Shown: positions 12,799-24,226 of the stretch, piece by piece
Layout: each line of letters starts with the position of its first letter
Position numbering within the stretch: position 1 is the first letter of the stretch
Assembly (NCBI GenBank): GCA_951394405.1
Contig: OX596334.1
Coordinates: 4,402,001 to 4,466,000, forward strand
From: Coprinellus micaceus
Taxonomy: Eukaryota; Basidiomycota; Agaricomycetes; Agaricales; Psathyrellaceae
Direction of reading: 5' to 3'
Length of the DNA stretch: 64,000 nt
Position numbers and translations under genes: made by a program
Notes under the pieces: generated by a model
Seen by the model: only the letters and a program-made list of their open reading frames with translations
Database searches by the model: none
What the model was told of the DNA's origin: nothing

Positions 12799-14387
12799 TC
12801 ACACCATCGACACCACTCCCGGGTCACTTACACTCCCCCTCCCATTCCCATCCCCCTCCTCCAAGCTCTCCCCAAGCTCCACACCCAAAGAGAACCCCTC
12901 CCCATCCATAATCCACGGCAAATTCTGTCGGTTACCCCGCGTGCTGAGGTCCCCGCCGGGTTCTAGCTGCCGGACTTTTTCGCGCGCGTTGAGGGTGGCG
13001 AGGAGGACGTTGGCGTAGAGGCGGCCTACGATGAATTCGCTGTGGGGTGGGGTGGGGTTAGCGGGGGTGGACTTTTGGGAATGGAGAATCGGGAGATAGG
13101 GAAGGGAAGGGACGTACAACGCAGTTCCCAACATACTCCTATCGTACTTGACGTACACGACCAGGTACGGAACCGTGAAGAGGACGGTGATTGACCCGCT
13201 TTCGACGGCTTTGAGGATGACGGAGTTTAGGATTTTGCGGGAGCGGTCGAAGGCGCTGCAGGCCTTCCACTCGAGGAGCTAGGGTATATGTTAGTATCGG
13301 TTCACGTGGATCAGGAGTTTCGGAGATGAACCGCTGGCAGAAGGGCAAGAGGGGAGGAGGAGACGGGAAGAACGCACCGGTAATACGATAGTCGCCGTCA
13401 CCAACGCGTCGCTCGCCATCGACAACGACAACCAAGTGATAGACGCTGGCTTGAGCCAACCTAACTGATGTACGTCGTCCCGCTGGTGGATCAGCTGTGT
13501 ATGCGACGATCAATACACGTTCAATCCGATGCGGGCGCTTAAGACTTACCATGGCGGTGATCCCAAGCGCGGCTCCGCATTGGCACAGGCAGAGCTATGG
13601 CGTTAAGGCGGTTAGATAGGCGCGGGGAATGGAGGTTTGAAAGGAAGGGACTTACGAGGAAGATGAGTGGACATACGTATTCCGTGCCCCAGACTGATTT
13701 GACGAATGAGTGGATACGTCGTAGGCGAAAGCTTTGGACTAGGAATGCAACTAAAATGGTAGAAATGAGCAGGCAGACGCTTTGAGTAGTTGAGATGTTA
13801 CGTACCTAGTCCATTTAGGGCAGGGAGACTTGCACTCGAGAGCGATACCGTTTGAAAGACGGATGGGTCGCTAGGGTGAAGAACGAGGACGTCGAAAACG
13901 ACGTGAGTTACGCAGATGAGCTGCAGTAGCTCCAGTAAAGTCGCAAGAGCGACTGGTGGGGGTCAGAGAGTTATTTTAGCGTCAGGCTGGGGGGCAGACG
14001 AAAGGGGGACCGTACCAACAACATGGACGGACGGCCGCTCCTTGATGCAGAGAGCAGCAGTAACATGCCGATCTGGGGAATTGGTTGGTCAGGGTCCGGG
14101 ACGAAGAAAAGGTTGTTTTGGAACGCACAAAGTTGTAAGGTATAGAGACCCATGAAGTAGTAGCCGAAGAGGGCCCCAAATAGCTATAGGAACAACCAGA
14201 ATTAAAATCGACGGGTCTTTCAAGGGACGGGAAGAGTCCTACCGCGGGGCCACTCATAAATCTATGCAGTAAAGCAGAGCGATGAGTAAGAATTTGAGAG
14301 AAGGAGAGCCAGTCAGTACATCCGTTCCGTCCGTTGCCGTCCAGGAAAGGGAATAGGGGCAAACCTTTGGAATTCACGGTCCATCAT
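12799..14387 (-). CDS. DUF6534-family multi-pass membrane protein
   Basis: Member of a large Agaricomycete family of seven-helix-like membrane proteins of unknown function. Ten exons on the minus strand: 14365-14387, 14243-14261, 14129-14183, 14016-14072, 13806-13952, 13656-13750, 13550-13594, 13378-13494, 13118-13278 and 12799-13039. They total 960 nt, 319 aa, with every junction in frame. Visible hydrophobic segments include FGALFGYYFMGLYTLQL, ALATLLELLQLICVTHVVF and LFTVPYLVVYV. The family signature FIVGRLYANVLLATLNAR lies near the C-terminus and is followed by an acidic hydrophilic tail. Start: MMDREFQRFM, preceded in frame by a stop codon. Role unknown; a sensory or receptor-like function has been suggested for such topologies but cannot be shown here. 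Confidence 0.85.
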
Positions 14388-15502
14388 ATCGATAAGCGCC
14401 GTCTTTCCGGTTTACCAACAGCGTATGCTTTTGCAACCTGAAAACGGAGGGTAAGGCGCCCAAATATAATTTGAACCCATCCCTTCAGCCCCAATATATA
14501 AATCATCCTCAACACCCTGCCATCCTCACTTCACATAGGCGCAGAGCTGCTCCCGAAACCTGGAAATGAGAGAGCAAACGGATTTCGGAAGTAAGCAAGA
14601 TGCGAACGAGGAATAAGCTATGTTCTTACGGATGGTTCCCCCCTGCACCTCTCCGTTTGCTGGCGAAGGGTCAAAGAAATCGCAAAGAACAAGGGATGAG
14701 GTCCCTTGATGCTACACCAATGCTACACCAACATGGTGGATTCGAAGGACCGTAACCTCGTGGAGGCACACAGCTTTCCCTAGACATCAGAATTGTAGGA
14801 ATTGATCGTCATATTTGGGTGTGCCTGTCCCCCATTCGTCCGTTCCGGCGTCGGGAGTCGGTCCCATGTCGGTGCTTTGGTTGGCCTTGGCAGCGCCTCA
14901 ACGGCGCCTGTCGCTATGAAAAATGCGTTAATCGAACAGCAAATTCAAGGAGGTGTGCAATAATATGCAGTCAAAGGGAATGAAATGGACAAACCCAAAT
15001 GATTAGCGTGATTAACCTACATGGCAGTCCCAGGCGCTCGTGGCCCAACGGCGGAGCTGCGTCCCACCTCGATCAGCCTGTGCGGGCGGGACCATGTACC
15101 ATCCTGGCCCCTCGTCCAAGAGGTGTGTCAGAACAAAAGGTTTGGATGTTGCGCAGTCCTCTGCATCATAGTATGGTCCACAGCCTTCGAGCTTCAGGCT
15201 TAGACCCGTCCCAAACCTCCCAGGGGGGGTTCGTTGATTGATATTTGATTGTTTTCCGGATACAACGCCCCGTTGGATGGAGGTGTAGGCGCTGGCGTAG
15301 GGCGTCTAAGCTCTGCGATTTGTGGGGCATCAGCTGAAGGCGCAATGCTTCGTCATCATTGGGTATATGATCTTTCGCTCCAGATTCCCTGGAAACACAT
15401 ATGCAAGTCCGAACATGATAAACCAGAGTCTGGTGTTTGGATGCAAGCCGGACGATACTGACTAACCTGGTGGCACGATGACGGAAGTGGGTAGTGTTGC
15501 TC
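14388..15502. other. Intergenic region upstream of the DUF6534 gene
   Basis: No gene recognised. The part nearest 14388 should hold the DUF6534 promoter (minus strand). A TATATAA-like string occurs near 14494. A short direct repeat of GATGCTACACCA-like sequence occurs near 14709-14730. The remainder shows no coding pattern I can support. Confidence 0.35.
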
Positions 15503-16185
15503 ATCTGCCCCCTTTGGCTCTACGACTCTGACACGCTTCTCCCCCGAGAGGTCCAGTAACGTTTCGACTTTTCCATCCAACAGTACCTCCTCCTCCCTAC
15601 TGAGCCCCCTACCGCAGGGTCCGTCGCAAAATGAAAAAGCCGCTCGTCGTAACTGGGTAGCCACGCTGCATCTCGGGCGTTCAGGATCCAGTAGTTCATG
15701 TCGATGAGTGTGAGGTGGTTCGCTGGCGCAGCAAGAGCGAAGAATTCCAAGGTGGTCGGCAAGCAAGATTGCAGCCCGGGGTACGGACAGGCATCCCGAT
15801 GCCTGGAGTAGACGCCCGAAGCATCCTGTGGGTCCGGTTCGTCGATGGTGTTAGCACCCAGTAAGAGCTCTATATTGCGAAGAGCCTTGGATTCGACAAA
15901 GAAGCGCTTTATCTTCTTAAATTTCTTCTTCCCATCGACGCCCCTCGTACCGACGGGGCCATATCAGCGAGAGGGTTTCCAGAGTGTTGGCCAGTGCGAT
16001 ATTACACGCAAGGGTGCACGAGAAGGTCCTGAAAGCTTCATTCTCGTAGATGGCGAGGGAGCGTAGGTCCTGAGCGGCGCCCCTCGGGGTAGAAGAAGAG
16101 ATCATAGTCAGGGCCAAGACCAGGGTTTCGATGGTGGAATAGCAGGCAGGGAAGGACGGTTGTGTCTTCAGCCCAGTTGCTGCTT
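15503..16185 (-). pseudogene. Decayed copy of the neighbouring LRR-like gene
   Basis: Minus-strand fragments in more than one frame match the C-terminal half of the intact gene at 17116-18531. In order: FPACYSTIETLVL (intact: FPACYANLETLVL), then DLRSLAIYENEAFRTF with LACNIALANTLETLSL (intact: KLRSFTASQNDVVAVF and VACNPALVHTLRSVTL), then NARDAAWLP (intact: CANNTAWLP), and last VRVVEPKGADEQHYPLP (intact: VRVVEPRDPNELVYPLP). The segments change frame and no single open frame spans them; no N-terminal half is visible. It is best read as a tandem-duplicate pseudogene, less likely a divergent gene with introns I have not resolved. Confidence 0.75.
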
Positions 16186-17115
16186 TCGTTGGCGTACTTC
16201 CCGTGTTGCCTTCCGGATCTCGTTATGCCTGACCCCCCTGATGATCATCGTCCTCAAGCTCGTCGTCCTCGTCATCTGATTCGACCCATTGACCACCCCC
16301 GCTCTACGACCTTATATGAACACTGCGTAGCAGCCAGGGTGTCTCGACCTTCTCCAAGCCTTCGTACCAACAGGATCAGGGTTCTTGGGCACCTACCTGC
16401 CGAGGTCGATGTGCAGCTCATGGCGGGTTGGGGGCGAGCCTGGCGGTGTGTGGATCTTGCTTTCGTACGGGTTTGGTGGGGATGGCGATGGAGAGAGGAA
16501 GGTGATGCGTGGTGGCGTGGAGGATTGTAGACTCGTCACCAGCGGAGAATGAGGAGGGGGAGGATCCTCGCTATCGTCGTCTGGTCTAGGAGGATCGATT
16601 CGAAGTCTGAATAGAGTTTGTTGGGCCTTGATTCTTTCAAGGTAACTCCTTTGGATGATTTCGCATGGTTACGTGGATGAAGGTGAGAATTTCAGTCGGA
16701 TTTAGCGACGCGAGCGGGTCGAGCAGAGAATGAAGCTACCAGCTGACATCGGTTACCTTCTAGCACTATGTAGGTGAGAGACAGTGCCGGGCTTGGTCGT
16801 GGTGCACTGACAGTGTTGGCTGTAGCTTGGCGACTCGCGACGGAAAATGCCGAGCATGTGGGCGCTTATTGACCTACAGATGGCAGATATATAGAGATTC
16901 CGATGACGCTCAAGGACGACTCCACCAAATGCTTTCCCTGAGAATGCACGACAAGAGAGCAGCAAGGTACCGAGGTAAGGAGGGTTCGAGCCAGCAACAG
17001 CCATTATAGATATTACATAAACTATGATACATATTGCAAGTGAGAAGGGGTTCAGGCATGTCTTGAAAAGAGTTGAGGCTGAGCGAAAATCGAGACCGGG
17101 GTACCTGCCTGTATT
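16186..17115. other. Intergenic spacer between pseudogene and parent gene
   Basis: No gene supported. Short open frames at 16162-16530 (+) and 16753-17004 (-) show no motif and no link to flanking exons. The stretch probably held the lost 5' part of the decayed copy together with the 3' region of the intact gene. Confidence 0.3.
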
Positions 17116-18531
17116 TTAAACTGGAAGCGGGTACACTAGCTCATTAGGGTCCCTCGGCTCCACAACACGCACCGACGGACTCCTTCCCGTTAGAATACCC
17201 AAAAGCCTCTCCACTTTCTGTCCTAAAACCGCTTTCTGCTCCTGACTCAACTCTTCCCCATTGCCGAGATTATTCTTCAAATCAACGCGGAAGGCGATGG
17301 TCTGCAAATTGGGCAACCATGCGGTGTTGTTCGCGCAGGTAATCCACTTGTCAAGGCCTTCGAGCATCGATACGTTGGCGGGACCGCAGAACGACAGAGA
17401 GGCGAGGGTTTCTGGTAGGTTGTCTGAAAGGTCGAGGTACGGCTGCTTGCAGCGCCGACGATCCGCCACAAACTCTCCCGGTACGTTGACTTCCGCTCCG
17501 GCATCCCCTCCAATCTCCTGCTCCAGCTGGCCATCATTCACGGGGTCGTCGTTATCTCCCGAAAGGGGGTCGCTCTTGTAGGGATACCTGTCGTTGAGTA
17601 CCAGCTCCAACCTTTCCAGCGCCGATTGGCGGAAGAATTCCAACATGCGATCGACATGCCTCGCGGGGGCATCCCGGCCATCGGGAATGTTCAAAGTAAC
17701 CGAGCGCAACGTGTGCACGAGTGCTGGATTGCAGGCCACCGTCTTGGCAAACACCGCGACTACGTCGTTCTGCGAGGCCGTAAAGGAGCGGAGCTTGCGT
17801 GCCCCTCCTTCTGGGTAGAAGTACATGTCGTAAGCCCCGGGGAAGTGCAATACAAGGGTCTCGAGGTTGGCGTAACATGCGGGGAAAGAAACGCTGTATT
17901 GAGGATCGGGGCTGCCCTCGTGTTCCGAGTTACCATCGCCCTCGTATGCCGCAAGATAGAGGCTCTTGAGTGGCCACGGAGGTGTGACGTCTGCAAGGCC
18001 TGCATAGTTGCAGGATTCATCAAACCCGGGTGTCATCTCCAAGTGACTCGGTTGTACTCCGGAGAGAGCTCGCCAGACTTCTTCGGTGAGGTGTTGGTTA
18101 AATGAGTGGAGATGTACAGCATCGATGTCGGGGCTCTGTGCTACGGTTTTTCGAACGGTGGACAGGAAGTAAGGGTTTACCGGTGGACAAGGGGGATCGT
18201 CTACCCATTTCCCGTCGGAGTAGAACGTTGATTGTGGTTCCCGACTCCGAAAGTCAAGGTATAGTTCGTGTCGAGCCCAGCCACTACCGGGCATATGGAG
18301 TCGGCCTATGGGTCCGCGCCTCGTGGGGGTGATGGATGGCGAAATGGATGTGATTTTGGGGGTTCGCCGAGGAGGGCCAGTAGGTGGTGCTGAGGGGACG
18401 GTCACGGTGTGATGCAGCCTGTATGGAGGTGGGTTGACAGAACATCGGTTTGTCGTTCTCACTGTGGCTCTGCTACGTTTGCAGAGTTGCCCTGGTATGC
18501 TAAAAGGTCCCCGATATGGTGATAGAGCCAT
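17116..18531 (-). CDS. Hypothetical LRR-like protein
   Basis: An open frame of 471 aa from ATG at 18531. The frame is also open further upstream, but only from a non-ATG codon. The body resembles Agaricomycete proteins built of degenerate leucine-rich segments of the kind found behind F-boxes: LKSLYLAAYEGDG, LETLVLHFPGAYD, LERLELVLNDRYP and LASLSFCGPANV recur at LRR-like spacing. No F-box is visible at the N-terminus, which is basic and Pro/Ser/Thr-rich. A start at the internal methionine at 18294 (MPGSGWARHELYLDF) would remove most of that region and is plausible. The C-terminus ends SVRVVEPRDPNELVYPLPV. A decayed relative lies about 0.9 kb downstream. Function unknown; a role in recognition or ubiquitin ligase substrate binding would be inference only. 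Confidence 0.7.
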   Translation of the reverse strand: MALSPYRGPFSIPGQLCKRSRATVRTTNRCSVNPPPYRLHHTVTVPSAPPTGPPRRTPKITSISPSITPTRRGPIGRLHMPGSGWARHELYLDFRSREPQSTFYSDGKWVDDPPCPPVNPYFLSTVRKTVAQSPDIDAVHLHSFNQHLTEEVWRALSGVQPSHLEMTPGFDESCNYAGLADVTPPWPLKSLYLAAYEGDGNSEHEGSPDPQYSVSFPACYANLETLVLHFPGAYDMYFYPEGGARKLRSFTASQNDVVAVFAKTVACNPALVHTLRSVTLNIPDGRDAPARHVDRMLEFFRQSALERLELVLNDRYPYKSDPLSGDNDDPVNDGQLEQEIGGDAGAEVNVPGEFVADRRRCKQPYLDLSDNLPETLASLSFCGPANVSMLEGLDKWITCANNTAWLPNLQTIAFRVDLKNNLGNGEELSQEQKAVLGQKVERLLGILTGRSPSVRVVEPRDPNELVYPLPV

Positions 18532-19064
18532 CTTAGTGGAAGGCGCCGGGGTAGTTCTCCGTTGACACCCAAGGGCCGTTGTTGTTTGGATGCAAGCCTC
18601 AGGGTGCAAACCGCCAGGTTACGGAGCTATAGTCCCATGAAGCCTTAGAGAATGGAGTAGGTTTGTGGAAAGATATGAGTTCAAGCCCGAATTGACACGC
18701 GTCGAGTGGGAACCGCGTCGGTGTTGGGCAACGGCGTCTAAACCAAACCGGTCAACTAGCCCCTATTTGACCGTTAAGCGCCCATTGCCCAGCGTCACCC
18801 CCGCGAAATGTCAATGAGTGCTTACCGTTCAAAAGGCCGTTTTGCAGATGGGAGGTAGGCCTTTCAATCCTTAGGAGTACATCCGTCGATCTCCCGGATC
18901 TCGTACAGGATGTCTCAGACCAACATTCTCACCCAGCGCAATTCAGTGACTCGGACTCGGAGCACCACCAGCCATCGAAACGAGCGAGGGTGTGTTTCAA
19001 TCTTCCTTCTTCCCTTCCACCATCTATCCTTCTTTTTAACCTCTCAATTCATTTGTACGGAATA

Positions 19065-19791
19065 ATGGCCGGTGAAGTACCTCGAACCAAGATGAATCTG
19101 GGTGGTACTTCCGGGGGCGGTCCTAACCACGTTGGGAGGGTGAGTGTTGGCCTTTAATATGCACCTGAACAGGGAAGAGTTCCTCCTCGGCTTACATCGC
19201 TCCAGACCTTGGTCATCGGAGGCACGATCACCTTCGCGATTCTCTACAGCACCTGGATGAGCATGAAAGTGCGGAAACGACACGAGGAGGCCCTCGGAAA
19301 GACCCCTTATTGTATGTCTTACCCACCCCGTCGCCCTCCGTCTACTCACCCCTCACGGCGAACACACAGACGAGCAGGTCACCGGAAATCTTACTCGAAA
19401 GTGGGACAGAGGCGAGCTCGAACAGGATCTGAAGCCCATCCCGGGGAAATACGCCACGTACAGCGACACGCCTCCCCGCTTCGTCGACACGGAACACCAC
19501 CCAGACTCCCACATGACGATTGGGAAGTTCAACAAGGCGTGGAAAGACGAACACTCCGGCGCCAACATCGCCAGTGAGGGCCAGGATATGGACAAGGCGA
19601 CGGCGAGGAACATGGTACCTCCGCCGCAGAGGGGTAGGCACGATGGAAGTGGCAGGGCGTACACGAAGAGTCCGGATTTCGTGAAGAACTACGGCAAGAC
19701 CGCGGAGGGAGAGCACAGGATCATCGCGAACCGCGGTGAGAAGGTGAACACGGCTCACCCACCTTCGATGAGCCATGGGCATGTCGTGTAG
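19065..19791 (+). CDS. Conserved-looking small single-pass membrane protein
   Basis: Not recognised. Exons 19065-19139, 19206-19311 and 19370-19791 join over 66-nt and 58-nt GT..AG introns to 603 nt, 200 aa. A short polar, Gly-rich N-terminus (MAGEVPRTKMNLGGTSGGG) is followed by one hydrophobic segment, TLVIGGTITFAILYSTWM, near residues 26-43. A highly charged soluble tail then carries KVRKRHEEALGK, RKWDRGELEQDLKPIPGKY and many His/Asp/Lys residues. The topology suggests an organellar or endoplasmic-reticulum membrane anchor with a cytosolic or matrix tail. The gene converges with MMS2; their stop codons are about 235 bp apart. Confidence 0.75.
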
Positions 19792-20025
19792 TCAGGGGCC
19801 TTCTGTTGCTTGCCCCCACTCAGGAGAGTGTAACTGTAAATCAATCCTTGTATCAGTATATTCGAAATGCAACGAGTCATTCCTTGTCATTGTAGCAGTC
19901 TGATCCATACGTGAACCCTGCCTCTGGTAAGGAGGAGTGTACAGCGGTGTTATTGATGTCCGGAAGATACACAGCGATTAGTTGATTAGGCCCAGGAAAA
20001 GTGTGAAAGGGGGTGGAGAAGCGAT

Positions 20026-20606
20026 CTAGAACATCGAGCCCTCAGCTGGCTGGGGAAGCTTCCTGTTGTTGAACGAGGCCATTTCCCTGCGAACAGGGTC
20101 AGATCGTTGCGACTAGGACGAGCGTGCTGAAGCTGCGCTCACCTACGAATCTCGACCAGCACGGTTTCAATGCTCGAGTTCCGATTCCAGTTAGCCAATA
20201 TAGGCAACTTGGAGGAATCGACCTTTCCATTCTGTTGGTTAACGAAAGGAAGGTTTACCCTCGACAAGAAGTGGACCTCGGGGGGATAATCGGGGTACGA
20301 TGCGCCACAGTCGATCTTGAGGCTGTAGATGCGGTTCTCGTGAACGGTCTACACGGTGATCAGAGAGCACATCCGAGACCAGAGGATAGAGGGCGTACAT
20401 GGCCAGGTCCAATGATAGTGCCGTTCCAGTTGCTCATCATGATATCGTCGCCGTCCTCGAGACCATACGAGCACGAGCCATCGCCGATACCCTTCTCGCC
20501 CTTCTCGAGCTCCTCGAGCAGGCGGAAGTTCCTGGGGACTGCGATTGGAATCAGGTCATTCCTAGTCGACGAGTGTTCACAGATCGGGGTGCGTACCCTT
20601 CGCCAT
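20026..20606 (-). CDS. MMS2: Ubiquitin-conjugating enzyme variant MMS2 (UEV)
   Basis: Catalytically inactive E2-like partner of Ubc13. The heterodimer builds K63-linked ubiquitin chains used in error-free post-replication repair and in membrane-protein sorting. Minus-strand exons 20597-20606, 20399-20538, 20143-20348 and 20026-20086 give 417 nt, 138 aa, the normal UEV length. The product begins [20 protein letters not shown] and contains [33 protein letters not shown] and [17 protein letters not shown]. The active-site cysteine of true E2 enzymes is absent, as in all UEVs. The first exon is only 10 nt. It is divergent with HSE1, whose start codon is about 155 bp away. Confidence 0.95.
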
Positions 20607-20761
20607 TGTCGTTGTTGTTGTTAACTGCAAAGCCGCCGCTCAGGGACCTCAAGGTGGTGAGCGGAGTTGGAACCGCCACACCTCACAGCCACGACGAGCG
20701 CAGCCCATATCTCTTGATCCCGAACGACGACGACGACGACCAGCGAAGGACCTCCAGAATC
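20607..20761. promoter_or_regulatory. Compact bidirectional promoter region of MMS2 and HSE1
   Basis: About 155 bp separate the two divergent ATG codons, so both 5' UTRs and both core promoters must fit here. It contains a GTT repeat near 20610-20620 and a GAC repeat near 20724-20739. No clear TATA box is seen. Shared regulation is an inference from the spacing. Confidence 0.6.
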
Positions 20762-23700
20762 ATGTTTGGCGGTGGTGCAGCGAATCCCTACGATGAGATC
20801 GTCGGTGAGTGCAGCGATTGCGGCTTGGCGGGTGCCCTGCTCATCACCAACAGCCAAGGCGACGGATGAGAACCAGACCAGCGAGAACTGGGAGATCATC
20901 CTCAATCTATGCGACAAGGTTGCAGAGGAGGGCACAGAAGGGTACGTTCTCATCTCCGATTCCTGGTGTGCCCGTGCTAATCCTCTCGCAGAGCCAAGAG
21001 CGCGGTTGCTGCCCTCATCAAACGCCTTGCGCATCGAAACCCCAATGTTCAGCTCTATGCGTTGGCGCTGGCTGAGGCTCTCACCAAGAACCTTGGGATC
21101 GAGCTTCACCGCGAACTAGCCTCGAAGGCGTTCACCCAGGCCTTGGAGAGGATCATCACGGATCGGGTACGCCGTGCTACAATAGCCCCTGAGATCCTTG
21201 GATTGATTCTGTGCTTCAGACTACCCATGAGAAGGTCAAGCGTCGGGCCCTTCTGCTTGTCGCGGAATGCTCAGAGGAGTTCGAGAACGATACGTCCCTT
21301 GGTATTATGGAAGATTTATTCAACAGTTTGAAGGCGAAGAGTACGTGACTTGTTCTTCACCTTTGATCTTAGGCTGACCATCCCGATAGATTACAAGTTC
21401 GAGGGCCCTCCCGAACCCGCACCACCTGCTGTAGACGATGATATCCGCCGGAAGGAGGAAGAGGAGTTGCAAAGGGTTCTCGAAATGTCGATGCACGACA
21501 AGGGCGGACGGGGCGCTTGGTCTGATTACAGCCTCGCTGCTGGACCTGACTCAACCTCCGGTGCGGGTGCAAGCAGCGGATCGGCGTCCAAGCCTCTTCC
21601 GTCGACCAGCGCGTACACCGCACCCAAGTACCAAGCTGGTTACGTCCCCGCCAGGACCCCTTCACCCGCAACACAGCAACGGTACCGCAGTCCCGAGCCC
21701 GAGCCCGAGCCTCGACACCAACCCCGACCGCAGCCCCAACCGCAGCCGCAGCCCCAACAGCCACCACATTCGTCGTATACAGCGCCACGGTCCCCGACTC
21801 CGCCTGCTGAGCCCTCTACAAGCAACCTGAATATCGTCACTCGTGTCCGTGCCCTGCATACTTTCGAGCCCAGCGAGCCGGGTGAGCTGGCCTTCAACAA
21901 GGGCGATGTCATCAAGGTCGTGGATCGGGGATACAAGGATTGGTGGCGGGGCCAACTCAAAGGCCGCACTGGCATCTTCCCCGTCAATTATGTCGTATGT
22001 ACCTTCCGTTCCAAGGCTTTATGAGGCTAAAGAACTGTAGGAACCGATGCCCGAGCCGACTGCGTCAGAACTGGCCAAGGAGGCAGAGCAGGAAGCGTCC
22101 GTGTTCTCGCAAGCGGCGGACGTTGAGAGGTTGCTGAGCTCACTTCGCAATTTGGACCCTGATAAGGATAACTTGGCCGATAACGAAGAGATACAGGTTG
22201 GTATGCGTCTGTTTCGTGTGCGCTCGTACTGACTGTTTTGCGCAGGAGCTCTATCGTTCATGTATGTCCTTACGTCCAAAAATCGTCAAGCTTATCGACA
22301 AGTACAGCCAGAAGCGAGGTGCGTACACCGCCAAGCCTATCCCAGTCACTACTGATATATTTCTTGTAGCCGACCTGGTATCCATGAATGAAACCTTTAT
22401 CCGTGCACGCACCATCTTCGATCGTATGATGGAGGAAAGTCTCGCTCGGCACACAGGAAGTCAGTACCTATTCTTCTCGACGAAGTCGCCTGGATGGAAG
22501 CTAATGATCTCCTCTAGTATACGACCAACCTCCCTTCCGCCCCTCGCAATACCCCCAGGGCCCAGTTCAAGGGCGCCCGAACCAACGCCCCCCTGTGCAA
22601 CCCACTCCCGCTCCACAGAGCTACGGGTGGAACCCTAGCGCCTACCAACATCCTGGCTACAACGCCTACCCCGCCCCCCCTGGTGCTTACCCTGCACAAC
22701 AGCCTCAGCAACAACCTCCGCCGCCTGCGGGTCCGCAGCCCTATGCTCAACAGGCGCCAGTACAGGCCGTCCCTGCTCCTGCGCCTCCTGCTAGCTATCC
22801 TGCACAGCAGCCTCAGCAGCAACCCCAACCCCCCGTGGGTCCCCAGCCCTATCCGCCAGTACAGGCCGCCCCTGCTCCCGCCCCCGGGCCCGCTCCCGCT
22901 GCGGCACCACAACCACAAGTTTATGGTTATAGCGCTCCGTATGGCCAGCCTGCTCCTGCCGCATATAACGCTCAGCCTCCTCATGCTCAACCACCCGCCG
23001 CCCAACCTCAAGTTCAAGCTCTACCTCCGGCCCCAGCTCCCCAGCCCCAGCCCCCCCAGCCGCAGGCCCGGTCCCAGTCTCTCCTGGATGATACCCCTCT
23101 TCCTGATCCTTACAGCGCCCCTGCTCCTGCTGCCCAGCCTCCACAAGCCGCTCAGCTCCCCCCAGCTCTCCAGCCTGCCCAAGCCGTACAGTCCCCTGTT
23201 AACCTCACGCAGTCTCCTGTACCCTTTGGCCAGCCTATTCAGCCAGTTCAGCAGCAGCAGTCGTTTGCCAGCCCTCCTCCCCAGGCTCAGCCGCCCTTGC
23301 AACAGAACTCGCCGTTGAATTCGGTTCCCCAGGTTCAGGCTCAACCCTCTCAGCCCGCTCAGCCTATCCACCAGTCTTCCGTGGAACAGGTGCAGCATGT
23401 TCAACCTCTCCAGCAGGTTCAGCCACAGCCTCAGGTTCAGGTCCAGGCGCAGCCGATCCAGCAGGAAGCTCAGCAGCTGCTCCATCAGCAACCTGAGCAG
23501 CAACCTGAGCTTGTGCGCTCAGGGTCTCTGCAACAGCAGCCCCAGTCCCAGTCGCAGGTTCACGTTCACGAGCAGCCTCAACCTAAGCCCCAGCCTCAGC
23601 GCCAGAATACCCTCCCCCAGGCCGCCGTCACTGTCCAACAGCAACCCCAAGCAATCGCTGAAGCCCAGCCAGAACCCGCCGCTTCTGCTGCTCCGGCTTC

Positions 23701-24226
23701 GGTTGACAACGGGCCTCCGTATGTGTACAACCCCACCGCGACGTACTCTGACCCCAACGTTCAAGCTTGGGCGTCGTACTACGCGCAGGGTGGTACCGAT
23801 ATCGCGGGTGCGGTTTATTTCATCTCCGTTCCGGGAGTGAAGCCTGCCCCTAGTGCACCAGCTGACGCACCCGCGGAGGGCGGAGCTGGAGGTCTTCAGA
23901 GGAACGAGAGTTATGGAACTGGGGAAGGGCAACAGGGTGGCCAGCAGCAGCAGCAGCCAGCAGCAGCAGCCTCGGTCGTTGGACCCCATGCCAAGCGATA
24001 CCAGCTTACGGATACTGGGTTCCTTGGATCTGGGGGATCTCAGCAACAACAGGAGCTTCAACAGCCGAGCCGAGAGTCAACAGGTTTGTCGTACGCTTCG
24101 TCTCTGGATGTTGGTGCTGGTCAACAGCCTGCTGGTATCGATACAAATGTTGTTGCTGCGGGACCGTTTGCGTCCCCGGCACAGTCGACACCGTCGTGGG
24201 TTCTTCCGAAGAGGGGCGCTGCGTAA
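20762..24226 (+). CDS. HSE1: ESCRT-0 subunit HSE1 (STAM homologue) with long Q/P tail
   Basis: With Vps27 it forms ESCRT-0, which captures ubiquitinated membrane proteins on endosomes for delivery to the vacuole. Nine exons: 20762-20804, 20854-20941, 20992-21166, 21220-21340, 21390-21994, 22041-22199, 22249-22318, 22370-22459 and 22518-24226 (3060 nt, 1019 aa, all in frame). Residues about 1-145 form a VHS domain ([20 protein letters not shown]). A ubiquitin-interacting motif ([16 protein letters not shown]) lies near 164-180. An SH3 domain near 292-344 runs from [17 protein letters not shown] to [18 protein letters not shown]. Next comes a helical GAT-like core ([39 protein letters not shown]). 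The last exon encodes about 570 residues dominated by Gln, Pro and Ala, including poly-Q runs. The yeast protein is under half this length. Confidence 0.93.

Noticed and set aside
18532..18609. Upstream extension of the LRR-like frame
   Set aside because: It would start at a non-ATG codon; the first in-frame ATG is at 18531.
20399..20869. Plus-strand frame opposite MMS2 running into HSE1
   Set aside because: Overlaps both confirmed genes in the wrong strand or frame; a shadow of the UEV coding exons.
22514..23503. Leucine/arginine-rich minus-strand frames over HSE1
   Set aside because: Mirror image of the CAG/CCN-rich Q/P tail; composition alone explains the open frames.
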